Below are positions 8,287 to 16,729 of a DNA stretch of 64,000 bases, one piece after another. This stretch comes from Agromyces sp. SYSU T00194 (lineage in GTDB: Bacteria; Actinomycetota; Actinomycetes; Actinomycetales; Microbacteriaceae), in contig NZ_JBEPJZ010000001.1 of the NCBI RefSeq assembly GCF_040496035.1, forward strand, positions 310,001 to 374,000, read 5' to 3'. The notes below the pieces were generated by a model. The model searched no databases, was not told the DNA's origin, and was given only the letters and a program-made list of their open reading frames with translations. The position numbers and the translations under genes were made by a program. Positions within the stretch are counted from its first letter, which is position 1. Each line of letters starts with the position of its first letter.

Positions 8287-8934
8287 GTGACCATCGACGA
8301 GGCATCCGTGCTGTGGTCGTCGTCCGACGCCGACCGCGAGGGGCGCCCGCTGCTGGTGCTGCTGCACGGCTACAACTCGCACGAGGGCGACCTGTTCGGG
8401 CTCGCGCCCTACCTGCCGCTGCAGCCGGTCATCGCGTCGCTGCGCGCCCCGATCGATACCGGCTACGGGTTCGCGTGGTTCCCGCTGCAGGTGCGCGCCG
8501 ACGGGGGCGTCGGACTCGGCGAGGCGGAGGCGCGGCGCGCGGAATCGGCGGCCGACGCGGTGATCGCGTGGGCGGAGGCGCTCGACCCGGCGCCGACCGC
8601 GATCGGCCTGCTCGGCTTCTCGCAGGGCGGGGCGCTCTCGATCGAGCTGCTGCGCCGGCGCAGCGACCTGTTCGACTTCGCCGTGTCGCTGGCGGGCTTC
8701 GTGCTGCCCGGCGAGCGCGCGGGCGACGCGGAGCTCGCGGAGCGGCGGCCGCCGGTCTTCTGGGGCCGCGGCACCGACGACCAGGTGATCCCCGCCGACG
8801 CGATCGCGCGCACCCAGGAGTGGCTGCCGGGTCGGGTCGGCCTCGACGCGCGCATCTACGAGGGGCTCGGGCACGCCGTGTCCGAGCGCGAGCTCGGCGA
8901 CGTGACGGCCTTCCTCAGCGCGCGCTACGCCTGA
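8287..8934 (+). CDS. Alpha/beta hydrolase, phospholipase/carboxylesterase type
   Basis: A serine esterase of the YpfH/carboxylesterase group. The oxyanion segment LVLLHGYNSHEGDLF, the nucleophile elbow GFSQGG, the Asp loop GTDDQVIP and the catalytic His in GLGHAVSEREL are all present. The start is uncertain. The GTG at 8287 (VTIDEASVLW) gives 215 residues, the family length. An ATG at 8227 would add 20 residues that do not look like protein. The best Shine-Dalgarno (GGGAGGGG, 8255-8262) points at an in-frame ATC at 8269. The 3' end overlaps the converging DUF5997 gene by 10 bases. Confidence 0.82.
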   Translation: MTIDEASVLWSSSDADREGRPLLVLLHGYNSHEGDLFGLAPYLPLQPVIASLRAPIDTGYGFAWFPLQVRADGGVGLGEAEARRAESAADAVIAWAEALDPAPTAIGLLGFSQGGALSIELLRRRSDLFDFAVSLAGFVLPGERAGDAELAERRPPVFWGRGTDDQVIPADAIARTQEWLPGRVGLDARIYEGLGHAVSERELGDVTAFLSARYA

Positions 8935-9407
8935 GCGTCGCCGGGTCGATCGACGGATGCCCCGGAGCTGCGCGGCCCCGCGGCATCCGCTCGCCCCGAG
9001 CGCCCGCCGCCGCCCGACTCGTCCGCGCGCCGCGCGGCGCGCTCGGCGTCGCGCTCCTTGACCCGGCGGTTCTCGGCCCGCACGGCGGCCTGCGTCGACC
9101 GCTCGGCGGAGAGCCACTCGGGCATCTCGGCGAGGAGGTCCTGGATCTGCGCGGTCGTGAGCGGTTCGTCGATGCCCGCGCGGGCGAGGCCGGAGTTGGA
9201 GACGCCGAGCTTGCGCGCGACCTCCTGACGCGGGTGCGGGCCCTCGCGCCGCAGCACCTGCAGCCACTCGGGCGGGTCGGCCTGCAGCTCGTCGAGCGTC
9301 GCGCGGGTCACCGGCCCGTCGCGGAACTCCTCGGGCGCCGCGGACAGGAGGATGCCCAGCTTCTTCGCCGCCGTCTCGGGCTTCATGGTCTGGCCGCCTG
9401 CACTCAC
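8925..9407 (-). CDS. DUF5997 family protein
   Basis: A 160-residue protein of the actinobacterial DUF5997 family, recognised by MKPETAAKKLGILLSAAPEEF and PEWLQVLRREGPHPRQEVARKLGVSNSGLARAGI; the latter looks like a helix-turn-helix-like segment. The tail is charged and Gly-rich. In many actinobacteria this gene stands head to head with a LysR-type substrate-binding gene, as here, so the pair may form a two-protein sensor; that is inference. GTG at 9407 is preferred over the ATG at 9386 because TACGCT ends 6 bases upstream of it. Confidence 0.72.
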   Translation of the reverse strand: MSAGGQTMKPETAAKKLGILLSAAPEEFRDGPVTRATLDELQADPPEWLQVLRREGPHPRQEVARKLGVSNSGLARAGIDEPLTTAQIQDLLAEMPEWLSAERSTQAAVRAENRRVKERDAERAARRADESGGGGRSGRADAAGPRSSGASVDRPGDAQA

Positions 9408-9413
9408 CGGACC

Positions 9414-9419
9414 AGCGTA
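9414..9419 (-). promoter_or_regulatory. -10 box of a leaderless promoter
   Basis: On the minus strand TACGCT ends 6 bases before the GTG at 9407. Confidence 0.5.
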
Positions 9420-9472
9420 TAGCCTTGGCATGGCCGCGACACCGGGTGCGGCCGGGGAGGCGATCGGGGCTC

Positions 9473-10153
9473 GTGGCGCTCAGGATGAGCTACGTCGAGG
9501 GCGTGAGCCCGTCGAAGTGGTTGCGTGCGTGGGCCGATCGGCGCCCCGACCAGCCGCTCGAGGCGACCCGCGTGCCCGAGGCCGAGCAGCTCGCGGGTCT
9601 CGCGTCGGGCGAGGTCGACCTCGCCTTCGTGCGCCTGCCGGTGCCGACCGACGACCTGCACGCGATTCCCCTCTGGGAGGAGGTCGCGGTGGTCGTCGCC
9701 CCGAAGGACCACGCGATCGCCGCGGTCGACGAGGTCACCCTCGCCGACCTGGAGGACGAGCCGCGCGCGCCGGTGCAGCCGAGCCCGGCCGGCACGATCG
9801 AGCTCGTCGCCGCGGGCACGGGCGTGGCGATCGTGCCGCACTCGATCGCGCGCCTGCACCACCGTCGCGACGTGGTGGCGGTGCCGGTGACGGATGCCCC
9901 GACGACGCGCATCGCGCTGGTCTGGCGCATCGCGCGCGACGACGACGACATCCAGGAGTTCGTCGGCGTCGTGCGCGGGCGCACGTCGCGCTCGTCGCGC
10001 GGGGCCGCCGACGAGGCATCCGCCGCCGCCGAACCGAAGCCCGACGATCGCCGCGGTCGCCGCAGCGCACGGCCGGGCCGCGAGCGCCACGACCGGCGCG
10101 GCACCACCTCGGCGCGCGACGGCCGCAGCAGCCGACGGGGGCGCCGCCGGTGA
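9473..10153 (+). CDS. LysR-type substrate-binding domain protein lacking the DNA-binding domain
   Basis: The 226 residues match the effector-binding half of LysR regulators: MSYVEGVSPSKWLRAW at the start, GEVDLAFVRLPV (the usual LDVA...R segment), and GTGVAIVPHSIARLHHRRDVVAVPV near the end of the fold. The winged helix that normally occupies residues 1-60 is absent, so it cannot bind DNA as LysR proteins do. From about residue 175 the chain is a basic Arg/Ser/Gly tail. The start is GTG at 9473. It overlaps the following amidotransferase gene by 4 bases and is divergent from DUF5997. Confidence 0.78.
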   Translation: MALRMSYVEGVSPSKWLRAWADRRPDQPLEATRVPEAEQLAGLASGEVDLAFVRLPVPTDDLHAIPLWEEVAVVVAPKDHAIAAVDEVTLADLEDEPRAPVQPSPAGTIELVAAGTGVAIVPHSIARLHHRRDVVAVPVTDAPTTRIALVWRIARDDDDIQEFVGVVRGRTSRSSRGAADEASAAAEPKPDDRRGRRSARPGRERHDRRGTTSARDGRSSRRGRRR

Positions 10154-10878
10154 AGCCGTTCCTGTTCCTCTCCGCCAGGCCCGAGGTCGAGGCCGTCGGG
10201 CCCGAGTACGAGTCGGTGCGCTCCGCGATGGACCTCGATGCGGGCCGCCTCGAGCACCACCGGCTCGACGTGGCGGGCCTCGAGCGCCAGGACCTCTCCG
10301 CGTTCGCGGGCGTCGTGGTCGGCGGCAGCCCGTTCAACGTGACGACCGCGCCCGAGCACGTCTCCGACGTGCAGCGGCGCGTCGAGGACGACCTCGCCTG
10401 GGTCGCCGAGCGCGGCCTCGCCGGCGAGGTGCCCGTGCTGTTCACCTGCTACGGCATCGGCGTGCTCACGCGCGTGCTCGGCGGCGAGGTCGGGCTCGAC
10501 CACGGCGAGGAGGCGCAGGCCGTGCGCGTGGAGCTGACCGACGAGGGGCGGCTCGACCCGCTGACCGGCGTGCTGCCGCCCGAGTTCGAGGCGCTCGTCG
10601 GGCACAAGGAGGCGACCGTGCGGCTGCCGGAGCGGGCCACGCTGCTCGCCGGCTCGGCGACCTGCCCGGTGCAGGTGTACCGCGTGGGCACGCGCGTCTA
10701 CGCCACCCAGTTCCACCCCGAGGTCACCTCGGCCGACTTCGTGGCGCGGGCGCGGGTGTACCGCCACCACGGGTACTTCCCGGCGCGCGAGATGGCCGCG
10801 GTCGAGGCCCGCATCAACGGCGCGTCCGTCACCTGGCCGCGCACGATGCTCGCGCGGTTCGCCGAGCTGTTCGGGTAG
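10150..10878 (+). CDS. Class I glutamine amidotransferase-like protein
   Basis: A 242-residue stand-alone GATase1 domain of the GMP-synthase-like group. The nucleophile is Cys100 in FTCYGIGVL, with His189 and Glu191 in QFHPEVT completing the triad; FAGVVVGGSPFNV is the oxyanion-side loop. Such free-standing proteins hydrolyse glutamine or act on gamma-glutamyl compounds, and the real substrate is unknown. It is translationally coupled to the LysR-like gene (GTGA overlap), which suggests the two are made together. Confidence 0.85.
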   Translation: MKPFLFLSARPEVEAVGPEYESVRSAMDLDAGRLEHHRLDVAGLERQDLSAFAGVVVGGSPFNVTTAPEHVSDVQRRVEDDLAWVAERGLAGEVPVLFTCYGIGVLTRVLGGEVGLDHGEEAQAVRVELTDEGRLDPLTGVLPPEFEALVGHKEATVRLPERATLLAGSATCPVQVYRVGTRVYATQFHPEVTSADFVARARVYRHHGYFPAREMAAVEARINGASVTWPRTMLARFAELFG

Positions 10879-10890
10879 CGGGCCGGCCGG

Positions 10891-13413
10891 TCACGCCTCC
10901 TCGGTGACGTCGGCGGGGTCGACGTCGGGGCGCAGTCCGCGCCAGGTGGGGTGGCGGGCGAGGCCCGCGGGCGTCCACTCGCCGAACGCGATCTCGCCGA
11001 CGAGACGCGGGTCGACCCACACGGCATCGGATGCCTCGGCCGGCGGCATCTCGACGAACGGGCTGTCCGCCCGGCGCAGCGGCTCCAGCAGCCCCGCGAT
11101 GCGGGTGAGCTGCGCGTCGCTGAAGCCCGTGCCGACCCGCCCCGCGTAGCGGAGTCCCCCGGCGCCGGGGATGCCGATGAGCAACGAACCGAACGTGCCC
11201 TCGCGCATGCCCTTGCCCGGCCGCCAGCCGCCGACGACCACGGACTGCACGCGCTCGTGCTTGACCTTCAGCCAGTCGGGCGAGCGGGCGCCGGGCCGGT
11301 AGCGCGAGTCGGCGTCCTTCGCCACGACGCCCTCGAGGCCGAGCGCGCGGCTCTGCTCGATCGCGGCGGCGACGTCGCCGACGAACGCGGGCGGCACCTG
11401 CACGGGCGATGCGGGGTCGGGCGGCACGAGGCGTTCGAGCAGGTCGCGGCGGTCGCGGTACGGCCGGTCGACGACCGACTCGCCGTCGACGGCGAGCACG
11501 TCGAACAGCAGCAGGCGCACGGGCACGCGCTCGGCCGCGGCGCGGATCTCGCGCGGCGCGGTGAGGTGCATCCGCTGCTGCATGCGCCCGAAGTCGGGGC
11601 GGCCGCTCGCGTCGAGCGCGACGACCTCGCCGTCGAGCACCGCTTGAGCGGCATCGACGCGGGTCGGCAGGCCGGCGAGCTCGGGGTAGCGCGCGGCGAC
11701 TTCGACGCCGTTGCGCGTGAACATCCGGAGCCCGCCGTCGTCGACCTCGACGAGGGCACGCATGCCGTCCCACTTCATCTCGGCGACCCAGTCGCCCTCG
11801 CGGAGATCGAGCGGTCGGGCCACGGTGGCGAGCATGGGGCGCCACGTGAAGGGGCGATCGGGCTCGGGGGCCGCAGCCCCGGGCGCCCGCGTGGCGGGAG
11901 CCGGCGCGGAGGTCGACGGCGCGGCGGGCTCGGTCGACTCCACGACGCGCGGGCGCGGCGCCGGCCGCATCCGCGCGGGCCGCTTCATGCGGTGCAGCAG
12001 CCAGGTCGACTTCTCGCCCGACCCGTCGGTGCGGATGAGCGCGAACCGCCCGTCGCCCGCCGGCCCGCCGCGGTCGGTGTGCAGCGTCACGATCACCTCG
12101 TCGTCGCGCCACTTCTCGAGGTCGTAGACCCCGGTATCCCACAGGTCGACCCGGCCGGCGCCGTATTCCCCTGTCGGAATGGTGCCCTCGAAGGTGGCGT
12201 ACTCGAGCGGGTGGTCCTCGGTCATGACCGCGAGGTGGTTGCGCCCCGACTCCTCGGGCAGCCCCTTCGGCACGGCCCAGCTCACCAGCACGCCGTCGTG
12301 CTCGAGGCGGACGTCGTAGTGCTCGCGGCTGGCGAAGTGGTGCTGGATCACGAATCGCGGCAGGTCGCCCGGCGCGGGCGGCGCGGCACCGGCGGCGGGC
12401 ACGGGTTCTGGCGTGCGGTCGGCCGAGCGCTTCTCGCGGTAGCGGCCGAGGCGATCGGATGCCCCCTGGGCGGCGGCGTCCGCCACGGTCGCCATGAACT
12501 CCCCCGGCGACGCGCCCACGTGTCCCTGGCGGAGCGGCTCCATGGGATCGCCGCGCTCTGCGACCAGCGCGAGCACCTCGCCGTACTCGAGGTGGCGCAG
12601 CTCGGCGTCGGCGAGCTCCTCCCACGTGCGGGGCGCCGCGACCGTCGGCCGGAACCGGCCGCGCAACGAGTACGGCGCGATGGTCGTCTTCTTGCCGTTG
12701 TTCTGGCTCCAGTCGAGGAACACCCGGCCGGGCCGGACGGACTTGCTCATGGAGCTCACGACGAGCTTCGGGTGGTCGGCCTCGAGGCTGCGGGCGAGCT
12801 CGCGGGCCAGGGCGCTCGCCTGGTCGCTCGAGAGCGTCCCGTCGAGGGGGGCGTAGAGGTGGATGCCCTTGGACCCGCTCGTCACGGGCACCGAGGCGAG
12901 GCCCATGCCGTCGAGGATCTCGCGGACGAGGAACGCCACCTCGGCGCATCCGCCGAGCCCCACCCCCTCGCCCGGGTCGAGGTCGAGCACCAGCCGGTCG
13001 GGGTGCTGCGGAGTGCCGGCCGCGTCGAACCGCCACTGCGGCACGTGCAGTTCGAGCGCCGCGAGCTGGGCGAGCCAGACCAGCGTCGGCAGGTCGTCGA
13101 CCACGGGGTAGGTGTTGTCGTGGTCGGAGTGCGGGATGCGCGCCCGCCGCACCCAGTCGGGAGTGCCCTGGCCGAGGTCCTTCGCGAAGAACGTGCCGCC
13201 CGGGGCATCCGCCGTGCCCACCCCGTCGACCCAGCGCTTGCGGGTGCACGGGCGCCCGGCCACGTACGGCAGCAGCACCGGCGCGATCTCGGCGTAGTAG
13301 CCGATCACGTCGCCCTTGGTCGTGCCCGCCTCGGGGTACATGACCTTGTCGAGGCTCGTGATGCGCAGGCGGCGTCCGCCCACCTGCACGACCTGCTCCC
13401 CCGACCCCGGCAT
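10891..13413 (-). CDS. ligD: Multifunctional ATP-dependent DNA ligase of NHEJ (LigD)
   Basis: An 840-residue LigD with the mycobacterial domain order: polymerase/primase domain first (from about residue 10, with LVLDLDPGEG and KGIHLYAPLDG), then the 3'-phosphoesterase (FVIQHHFASREHYDVRLEHDG and EDHPLEYATFEGTIP, about 360-480), then the ligase (EMKWDGMRALVE with the catalytic Lys, and EGVVAKDADSRYRPG). With Ku it repairs double-strand breaks without a template. Linkers between domains are Pro/Ala-rich. ATG at 13413 has AGGA upstream. It is divergent from ku across 60 bases. Confidence 0.95.
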   Translation of the reverse strand: MPGSGEQVVQVGGRRLRITSLDKVMYPEAGTTKGDVIGYYAEIAPVLLPYVAGRPCTRKRWVDGVGTADAPGGTFFAKDLGQGTPDWVRRARIPHSDHDNTYPVVDDLPTLVWLAQLAALELHVPQWRFDAAGTPQHPDRLVLDLDPGEGVGLGGCAEVAFLVREILDGMGLASVPVTSGSKGIHLYAPLDGTLSSDQASALARELARSLEADHPKLVVSSMSKSVRPGRVFLDWSQNNGKKTTIAPYSLRGRFRPTVAAPRTWEELADAELRHLEYGEVLALVAERGDPMEPLRQGHVGASPGEFMATVADAAAQGASDRLGRYREKRSADRTPEPVPAAGAAPPAPGDLPRFVIQHHFASREHYDVRLEHDGVLVSWAVPKGLPEESGRNHLAVMTEDHPLEYATFEGTIPTGEYGAGRVDLWDTGVYDLEKWRDDEVIVTLHTDRGGPAGDGRFALIRTDGSGEKSTWLLHRMKRPARMRPAPRPRVVESTEPAAPSTSAPAPATRAPGAAAPEPDRPFTWRPMLATVARPLDLREGDWVAEMKWDGMRALVEVDDGGLRMFTRNGVEVAARYPELAGLPTRVDAAQAVLDGEVVALDASGRPDFGRMQQRMHLTAPREIRAAAERVPVRLLLFDVLAVDGESVVDRPYRDRRDLLERLVPPDPASPVQVPPAFVGDVAAAIEQSRALGLEGVVAKDADSRYRPGARSPDWLKVKHERVQSVVVGGWRPGKGMREGTFGSLLIGIPGAGGLRYAGRVGTGFSDAQLTRIAGLLEPLRRADSPFVEMPPAEASDAVWVDPRLVGEIAFGEWTPAGLARHPTWRGLRPDVDPADVTEEA

Positions 13414-13473
13414 GCCCCCATCCTGCCGCGCGAGGGCTGGCCGTGGCATCCGTTCGGGTGTTCACTAAGGGGT

Positions 13474-14274
13474 ATGCGTTCCATCTGGAAGGGCGCGCTG
13501 ACCTTCGGGCTCGTCAACGTGCCGGTGAAGTTGTACAGCGCCACCGAAGACCACGACGTGTCGCTGCACCAGGTGCACGAGGCCGACGGCGGGCGGATCC
13601 GCTACGAGCGGCGCTGCGAGGTGTGCGGCAAGGTCGTGAAGTACCAGGACATCGACAAGGCGTACGACGACGGCGAGCACACCGTCATCCTCACCAAGGA
13701 CGACTTCGACGCGCTGCCCGCCGAGCGCAGTCGCGAGATCGAGGTCGTCGAGTTCGTGCCGAACGATCAGATCGACCCGCTCATGTTCGAGCGCAGCTAC
13801 TACCTCGAGCCCGACTCGAAGTCGCCCAAGGCGTACGTGCTGCTGCGACGCACGCTCGAGTCGACCGACCGCACCGCGATCGTGCGCTTCGCCCTGCGGC
13901 AGAAGACGCGGCTGGCCGCCCTGCGCGTGCGCGACGACGTGCTCGTGCTGCAGACGCTGCTCTGGGCCGACGAGGTGCGCGAGGCGAAGTTCGGTTCGAT
14001 CGACGAGGAGGTGAAGATCTCGCAGAAGGAGCTCGACCTCTCGAACAGCCTCGTCGAGAGCTTCGCCGACGACTTCCACCCCGAGAACTTCGAGGACGAG
14101 TACCAGGTCGAGCTGCGCAAGCTCATCGACGCGAAGATCGAGCAGGGCGAGGCGATCGACACCGCCGCGACCTTCGGCGAGCGCGAGGAGGGTGAGCCAG
14201 GCGGCGAGGTCATCGACCTCATGGAAGCGCTGCGGCGCAGCGTCGACTCGGCGCGGGCGCGCAAGAGCGGGTAG
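13474..14274 (+). CDS. ku: Non-homologous end joining protein Ku
   Basis: A 266-residue bacterial Ku, the homodimeric ring that binds DNA ends and recruits LigD. The opening MRSIWKGALTFGLVNVPVKLYSAT is diagnostic, followed by CEVCGKVV and the core YVLLRRTLESTDRTAIVRFALRQK. The C-terminus is short, with few Lys, so it is a minimal Ku without the long basic extension. AAGGGG precedes the ATG. It is divergent from ligD, and a perfect palindromic terminator follows the stop. Confidence 0.96.
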   Translation: MRSIWKGALTFGLVNVPVKLYSATEDHDVSLHQVHEADGGRIRYERRCEVCGKVVKYQDIDKAYDDGEHTVILTKDDFDALPAERSREIEVVEFVPNDQIDPLMFERSYYLEPDSKSPKAYVLLRRTLESTDRTAIVRFALRQKTRLAALRVRDDVLVLQTLLWADEVREAKFGSIDEEVKISQKELDLSNSLVESFADDFHPENFEDEYQVELRKLIDAKIEQGEAIDTAATFGEREEGEPGGEVIDLMEALRRSVDSARARKSG

Positions 14275-14299
14275 GGATGGCGGGCGTCAGGGCCCGGAG

Positions 14300-14343
14300 A
14301 CGACGGATGCCGCGGCGGAACGTTCCGCCGCGGCATCCGTCGT
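14300..14343. terminator. Bidirectional terminator, perfect 44-bp palindrome
   Basis: An uninterrupted inverted repeat of 22 bp per arm centred between 14321 and 14322, between the converging ku and glsB-like genes. Both arms carry the CGGATGCC/GGCATCCG motif. Symmetry suggests it serves both genes. Confidence 0.75.
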
Positions 14344-14349
14344 TCGTGC

Positions 14350-14607
14350 TCAGCGCTTGCGCGTGAACAGGCTGAAGATGAGGATGACGACGATCGAGCC
14401 GAGGATGGCGACGATCCAGGTCTGCCAGCTCCAGAACTCCTCGAGTCCGACGCCGAAGAGGACGCTGCCCAGCCAGCCGCCGAGGAGCGCGCCGACCACG
14501 CCGAGCAGCAGCGTGATGAACCATCCTCCGCCCTGCCTGCCGGGGAGGATCAGCTTGGCGATCGCGCCGGCGAGGAGGCCGAGGATGAGAAATGCGAAGA
14601 ATCCCAT
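14350..14607 (-). CDS. GlsB/YeaQ/YmgE family stress-response membrane protein
   Basis: An 85-residue integral membrane protein with three predicted helices. FLILGLLAGAIAKLILPGR, the following GGGWFITLLLGVVGALLGGWLG and a basic tail (FTRKR) match the GlsB/YeaQ/YmgE family (transglycosylase-associated protein family). Members are induced by envelope or general stress, but no biochemical activity is established. The ATG at 14607 is preceded by GAAAGAAGGG, a strong ribosome-binding site. Confidence 0.9.
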   Translation of the reverse strand: MGFFAFLILGLLAGAIAKLILPGRQGGGWFITLLLGVVGALLGGWLGSVLFGVGLEEFWSWQTWIVAILGSIVVILIFSLFTRKR

Positions 14608-14751
14608 TGGGGTGCCCTTCTTTCATTCAGGTAGTGCTCAGCAAACCACCACCGAGCGTGCGGGGGAAGCCCTTGCCCCGGGTGTGCTCCGACTGGTAAC
14701 CGGCCGGCCATGATCGGTCGGACGACCGATGCCGGGGCGGATCGGTCGCCG

Positions 14752-14757
14752 TAGCGT
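14752..14757 (+). promoter_or_regulatory. -10 box of a leaderless promoter
   Basis: TAGCGT ends 7 bases before the ATG at 14765. Confidence 0.5.
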
Positions 14758-14764
14758 TCGGCGC

Positions 14765-15760
14765 ATGCGCACCGCACCACCCGCCACCGCCGTCCATTCG
14801 TCCACCCGCCGCACCCCGGGCCGACGCACCGCCGTCGCCGGCGCGACGCTCGTCGCGCTCGTCGCGGTGCTCGTCACCGGCACCGCCGTCGCCGCCGACG
14901 AGACGCCGGAGTCGTTCCACGCCTGCATCGACGACAAGGGGCGACTCAGTGACGTGACCTTCGGGGGTGAGCCGGCCGAGTGCGGGCCGAAGGCCGCTCC
15001 GGTGTCGTGGAGCGCGGGCGGCGAGACCGGGCCGCAGGGGCCGCAGGGCGAACCCGGCCCGCAGGGCGAACCCGGCCCGACGGGCGACACTGGCCCGCAG
15101 GGCCCGCAGGGCGAGCCCGGCGAACTGCCCGACCAGATGTGCCCCGACGGCGAGTTCGTCATCGGGGTCGCGGACGGCGCGCTGGTGTGCGGTCCGCTCG
15201 ACGGCGGCGGGCCCGGGCCGGACCCCGAGCCGGAGCCGCTCGCGCCGCTGCGGGTCAGCGTGCAGCCGATCTCGGTCTGCCTCGACGACGGCACCGAGTG
15301 CGCGCCCGTCTCGATCGACGAGACGCTGCTCGACGAGATCTGGGCGCAGGCCGCGGTCGACGTCGAGGTGCTGCCGACGACCACGCTCGACTCGACCCGG
15401 CTGGTCGAGACGCAGTGCGGCGGACCGTTCCTCGACGCGGTCGAGGACGTGCTGCCCGACAGCCTCCGCGAGGACGCACCGCTGAAGCTCTTCGTCGCGA
15501 ACTGCATCGAGGCGGGCGGGAACGCGTGGGTGGGATTCAACGGCATGAACGCGCACCCCGACCTGATCACCGCCGTGCCCCTGGTCGTCGCGAGGCACGT
15601 CGGGTACAACCTCGGGCTGTCGACCCGGAGCATCTACGATCCCGCGTACCAGCCGGGCGCGTTGATGAATCCGACGCTGGCCGACGCCGGGAACCTGCTC
15701 CTCGAGGACGAGATCGCACAGGCCCGGGAATCCCGGTTCCTGGAGCCGGTCGCTGGTTAG
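14765..15760 (+). CDS. Secreted collagen-like protein with a degenerate metzincin-like C-terminal domain
   Basis: A 331-residue exported protein. Residues 1-44 form a signal peptide (Arg-rich start, hydrophobic core, cleavage near AVAA). Residues 50-85 resemble the Cys-pair module before many bacterial collagen-like stalks (FHACIDDKGRL...C...VSWSAGG). A Gly-X-Y stretch (GPQGPQGEPG...) spans about residues 89-119. The rest, from VSVQPISVCLDDG, resembles secreted metzincins: ARHVGYNLGL occupies the place of the zinc motif HExxHNLGL and ALMNP that of the Met-turn, but no zinc ligand remains. The last two thirds are paralogous to the next gene. I infer a non-catalytic surface protein; the function is unknown. 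Confidence 0.6.
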   Translation: MRTAPPATAVHSSTRRTPGRRTAVAGATLVALVAVLVTGTAVAADETPESFHACIDDKGRLSDVTFGGEPAECGPKAAPVSWSAGGETGPQGPQGEPGPQGEPGPTGDTGPQGPQGEPGELPDQMCPDGEFVIGVADGALVCGPLDGGGPGPDPEPEPLAPLRVSVQPISVCLDDGTECAPVSIDETLLDEIWAQAAVDVEVLPTTTLDSTRLVETQCGGPFLDAVEDVLPDSLREDAPLKLFVANCIEAGGNAWVGFNGMNAHPDLITAVPLVVARHVGYNLGLSTRSIYDPAYQPGALMNPTLADAGNLLLEDEIAQARESRFLEPVAG

Positions 15761-15769
15761 GGCGGCCGG

Positions 15770-16654
15770 ATGAGCGACGGAGCCGACCAAGAGCCACGCA
15801 CCGACGACGCTGCCCCGGTGAGCGAGCAGCCTCGCACCGGCGGAGGGCCTTCGAAGCGCACGATCGGGCTCATCGCGGCAGGCGCGGGGGTGCTGGTGCT
15901 GCTGATCTCGGGATCGGTCGCGCTGGGCATGGTCGCGGGAGCGGCGATGTTCCGGTCGCAGGCTGCGCCCGTGGTCGAGGCGGCGAGCGCGACGGATGCC
16001 CCTGAGACGACGGCTCCGGAAACGCCATCGGCGTCGCCGACCCCGTCGCCCGACGGCTCGACGGCCGCCGCGCCGGCGCCTGCGCCTCCCGCCGGCGGCG
16101 CCGACGACGACAGCGACGGCGACGGCGACGGCGGCACCACGGACGGTGGAGTGCAGCAGCTGCACGTGAGCGTGCAGCCGATCTCGGTCTGCTACGACGA
16201 CGGCAGCCAGTGCGCTCCGGTGGGCGCGTTCGAGGCGCGAACCAACGAGATCCTCGAACCGGCCGGCATCACCGTCGAGGTCCTGCCGACGGTCGAGCTG
16301 TACCGGTCGTCACTCGTGACCGGCGGGTGCGGCCGGGAGTTCCTGACCGCGGCGCACGTCGCCGGCGACAGCTACGAGGACCCGGCGCCGATCCGGTACT
16401 ACGTCGCCGACTGCGAGCGCGTGGGCGCGGGGCACGCCTGGACGGGCTTCAACGGCTTCGTGGTGAAGTACGGTGAGCCCGACCCGGCCGGGAAGCTCCC
16501 CGCGATGTACCTCGCGGCGAACCTGGGGGTGCCGTACACCTACGATCTGGACTCACCCGCGCGACTCATGGAGCGCAGTACCTACGGCGTCGCCCTCACC
16601 GAGGCGGAGATCGAGATGGCCCGCGCGAGCCACTTCCTCGCGACCGTGGGCTGA
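15770..16654 (+). CDS. Membrane-anchored protein with a degenerate metzincin-like domain, paralogue of the preceding gene
   Basis: A 294-residue type II membrane protein: cytosolic residues 1-29, a transmembrane helix at about 31-58, then a Pro/Ala/Ser/Thr- and Asp-rich linker to about residue 127. The extracellular domain starts VSVQPISVCYDDGSQCAPV, nearly the same as in the upstream protein (VSVQPISVCLDDGTECAPV). Near the end, AANLGVPYT sits where active metzincins have HExxHNLGLPHT, and RLMERSTYG is the Met-turn region; all His and the Glu are gone. It begins 9 bases after the upstream stop, so the two are co-transcribed. Function unknown; probably a binding protein derived from a protease. 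Confidence 0.6.
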   Translation: MSDGADQEPRTDDAAPVSEQPRTGGGPSKRTIGLIAAGAGVLVLLISGSVALGMVAGAAMFRSQAAPVVEAASATDAPETTAPETPSASPTPSPDGSTAAAPAPAPPAGGADDDSDGDGDGGTTDGGVQQLHVSVQPISVCYDDGSQCAPVGAFEARTNEILEPAGITVEVLPTVELYRSSLVTGGCGREFLTAAHVAGDSYEDPAPIRYYVADCERVGAGHAWTGFNGFVVKYGEPDPAGKLPAMYLAANLGVPYTYDLDSPARLMERSTYGVALTEAEIEMARASHFLATVG

Positions 16655-16729
16655 CGCGCCCCCGGGCGCCCGATTCAGTGCCACCCCCGGGATCGCCGGG
16701 AATCGACCGTCGCGGAGATCGCCCGCCGG

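Noticed and set aside
10951..13473. Open frame opposite ligD that runs in frame into ku
   Set aside because: Ku has a clear start (MRSIWKGAL) with a ribosome site at 13474. The upstream part is antisense of ligD.
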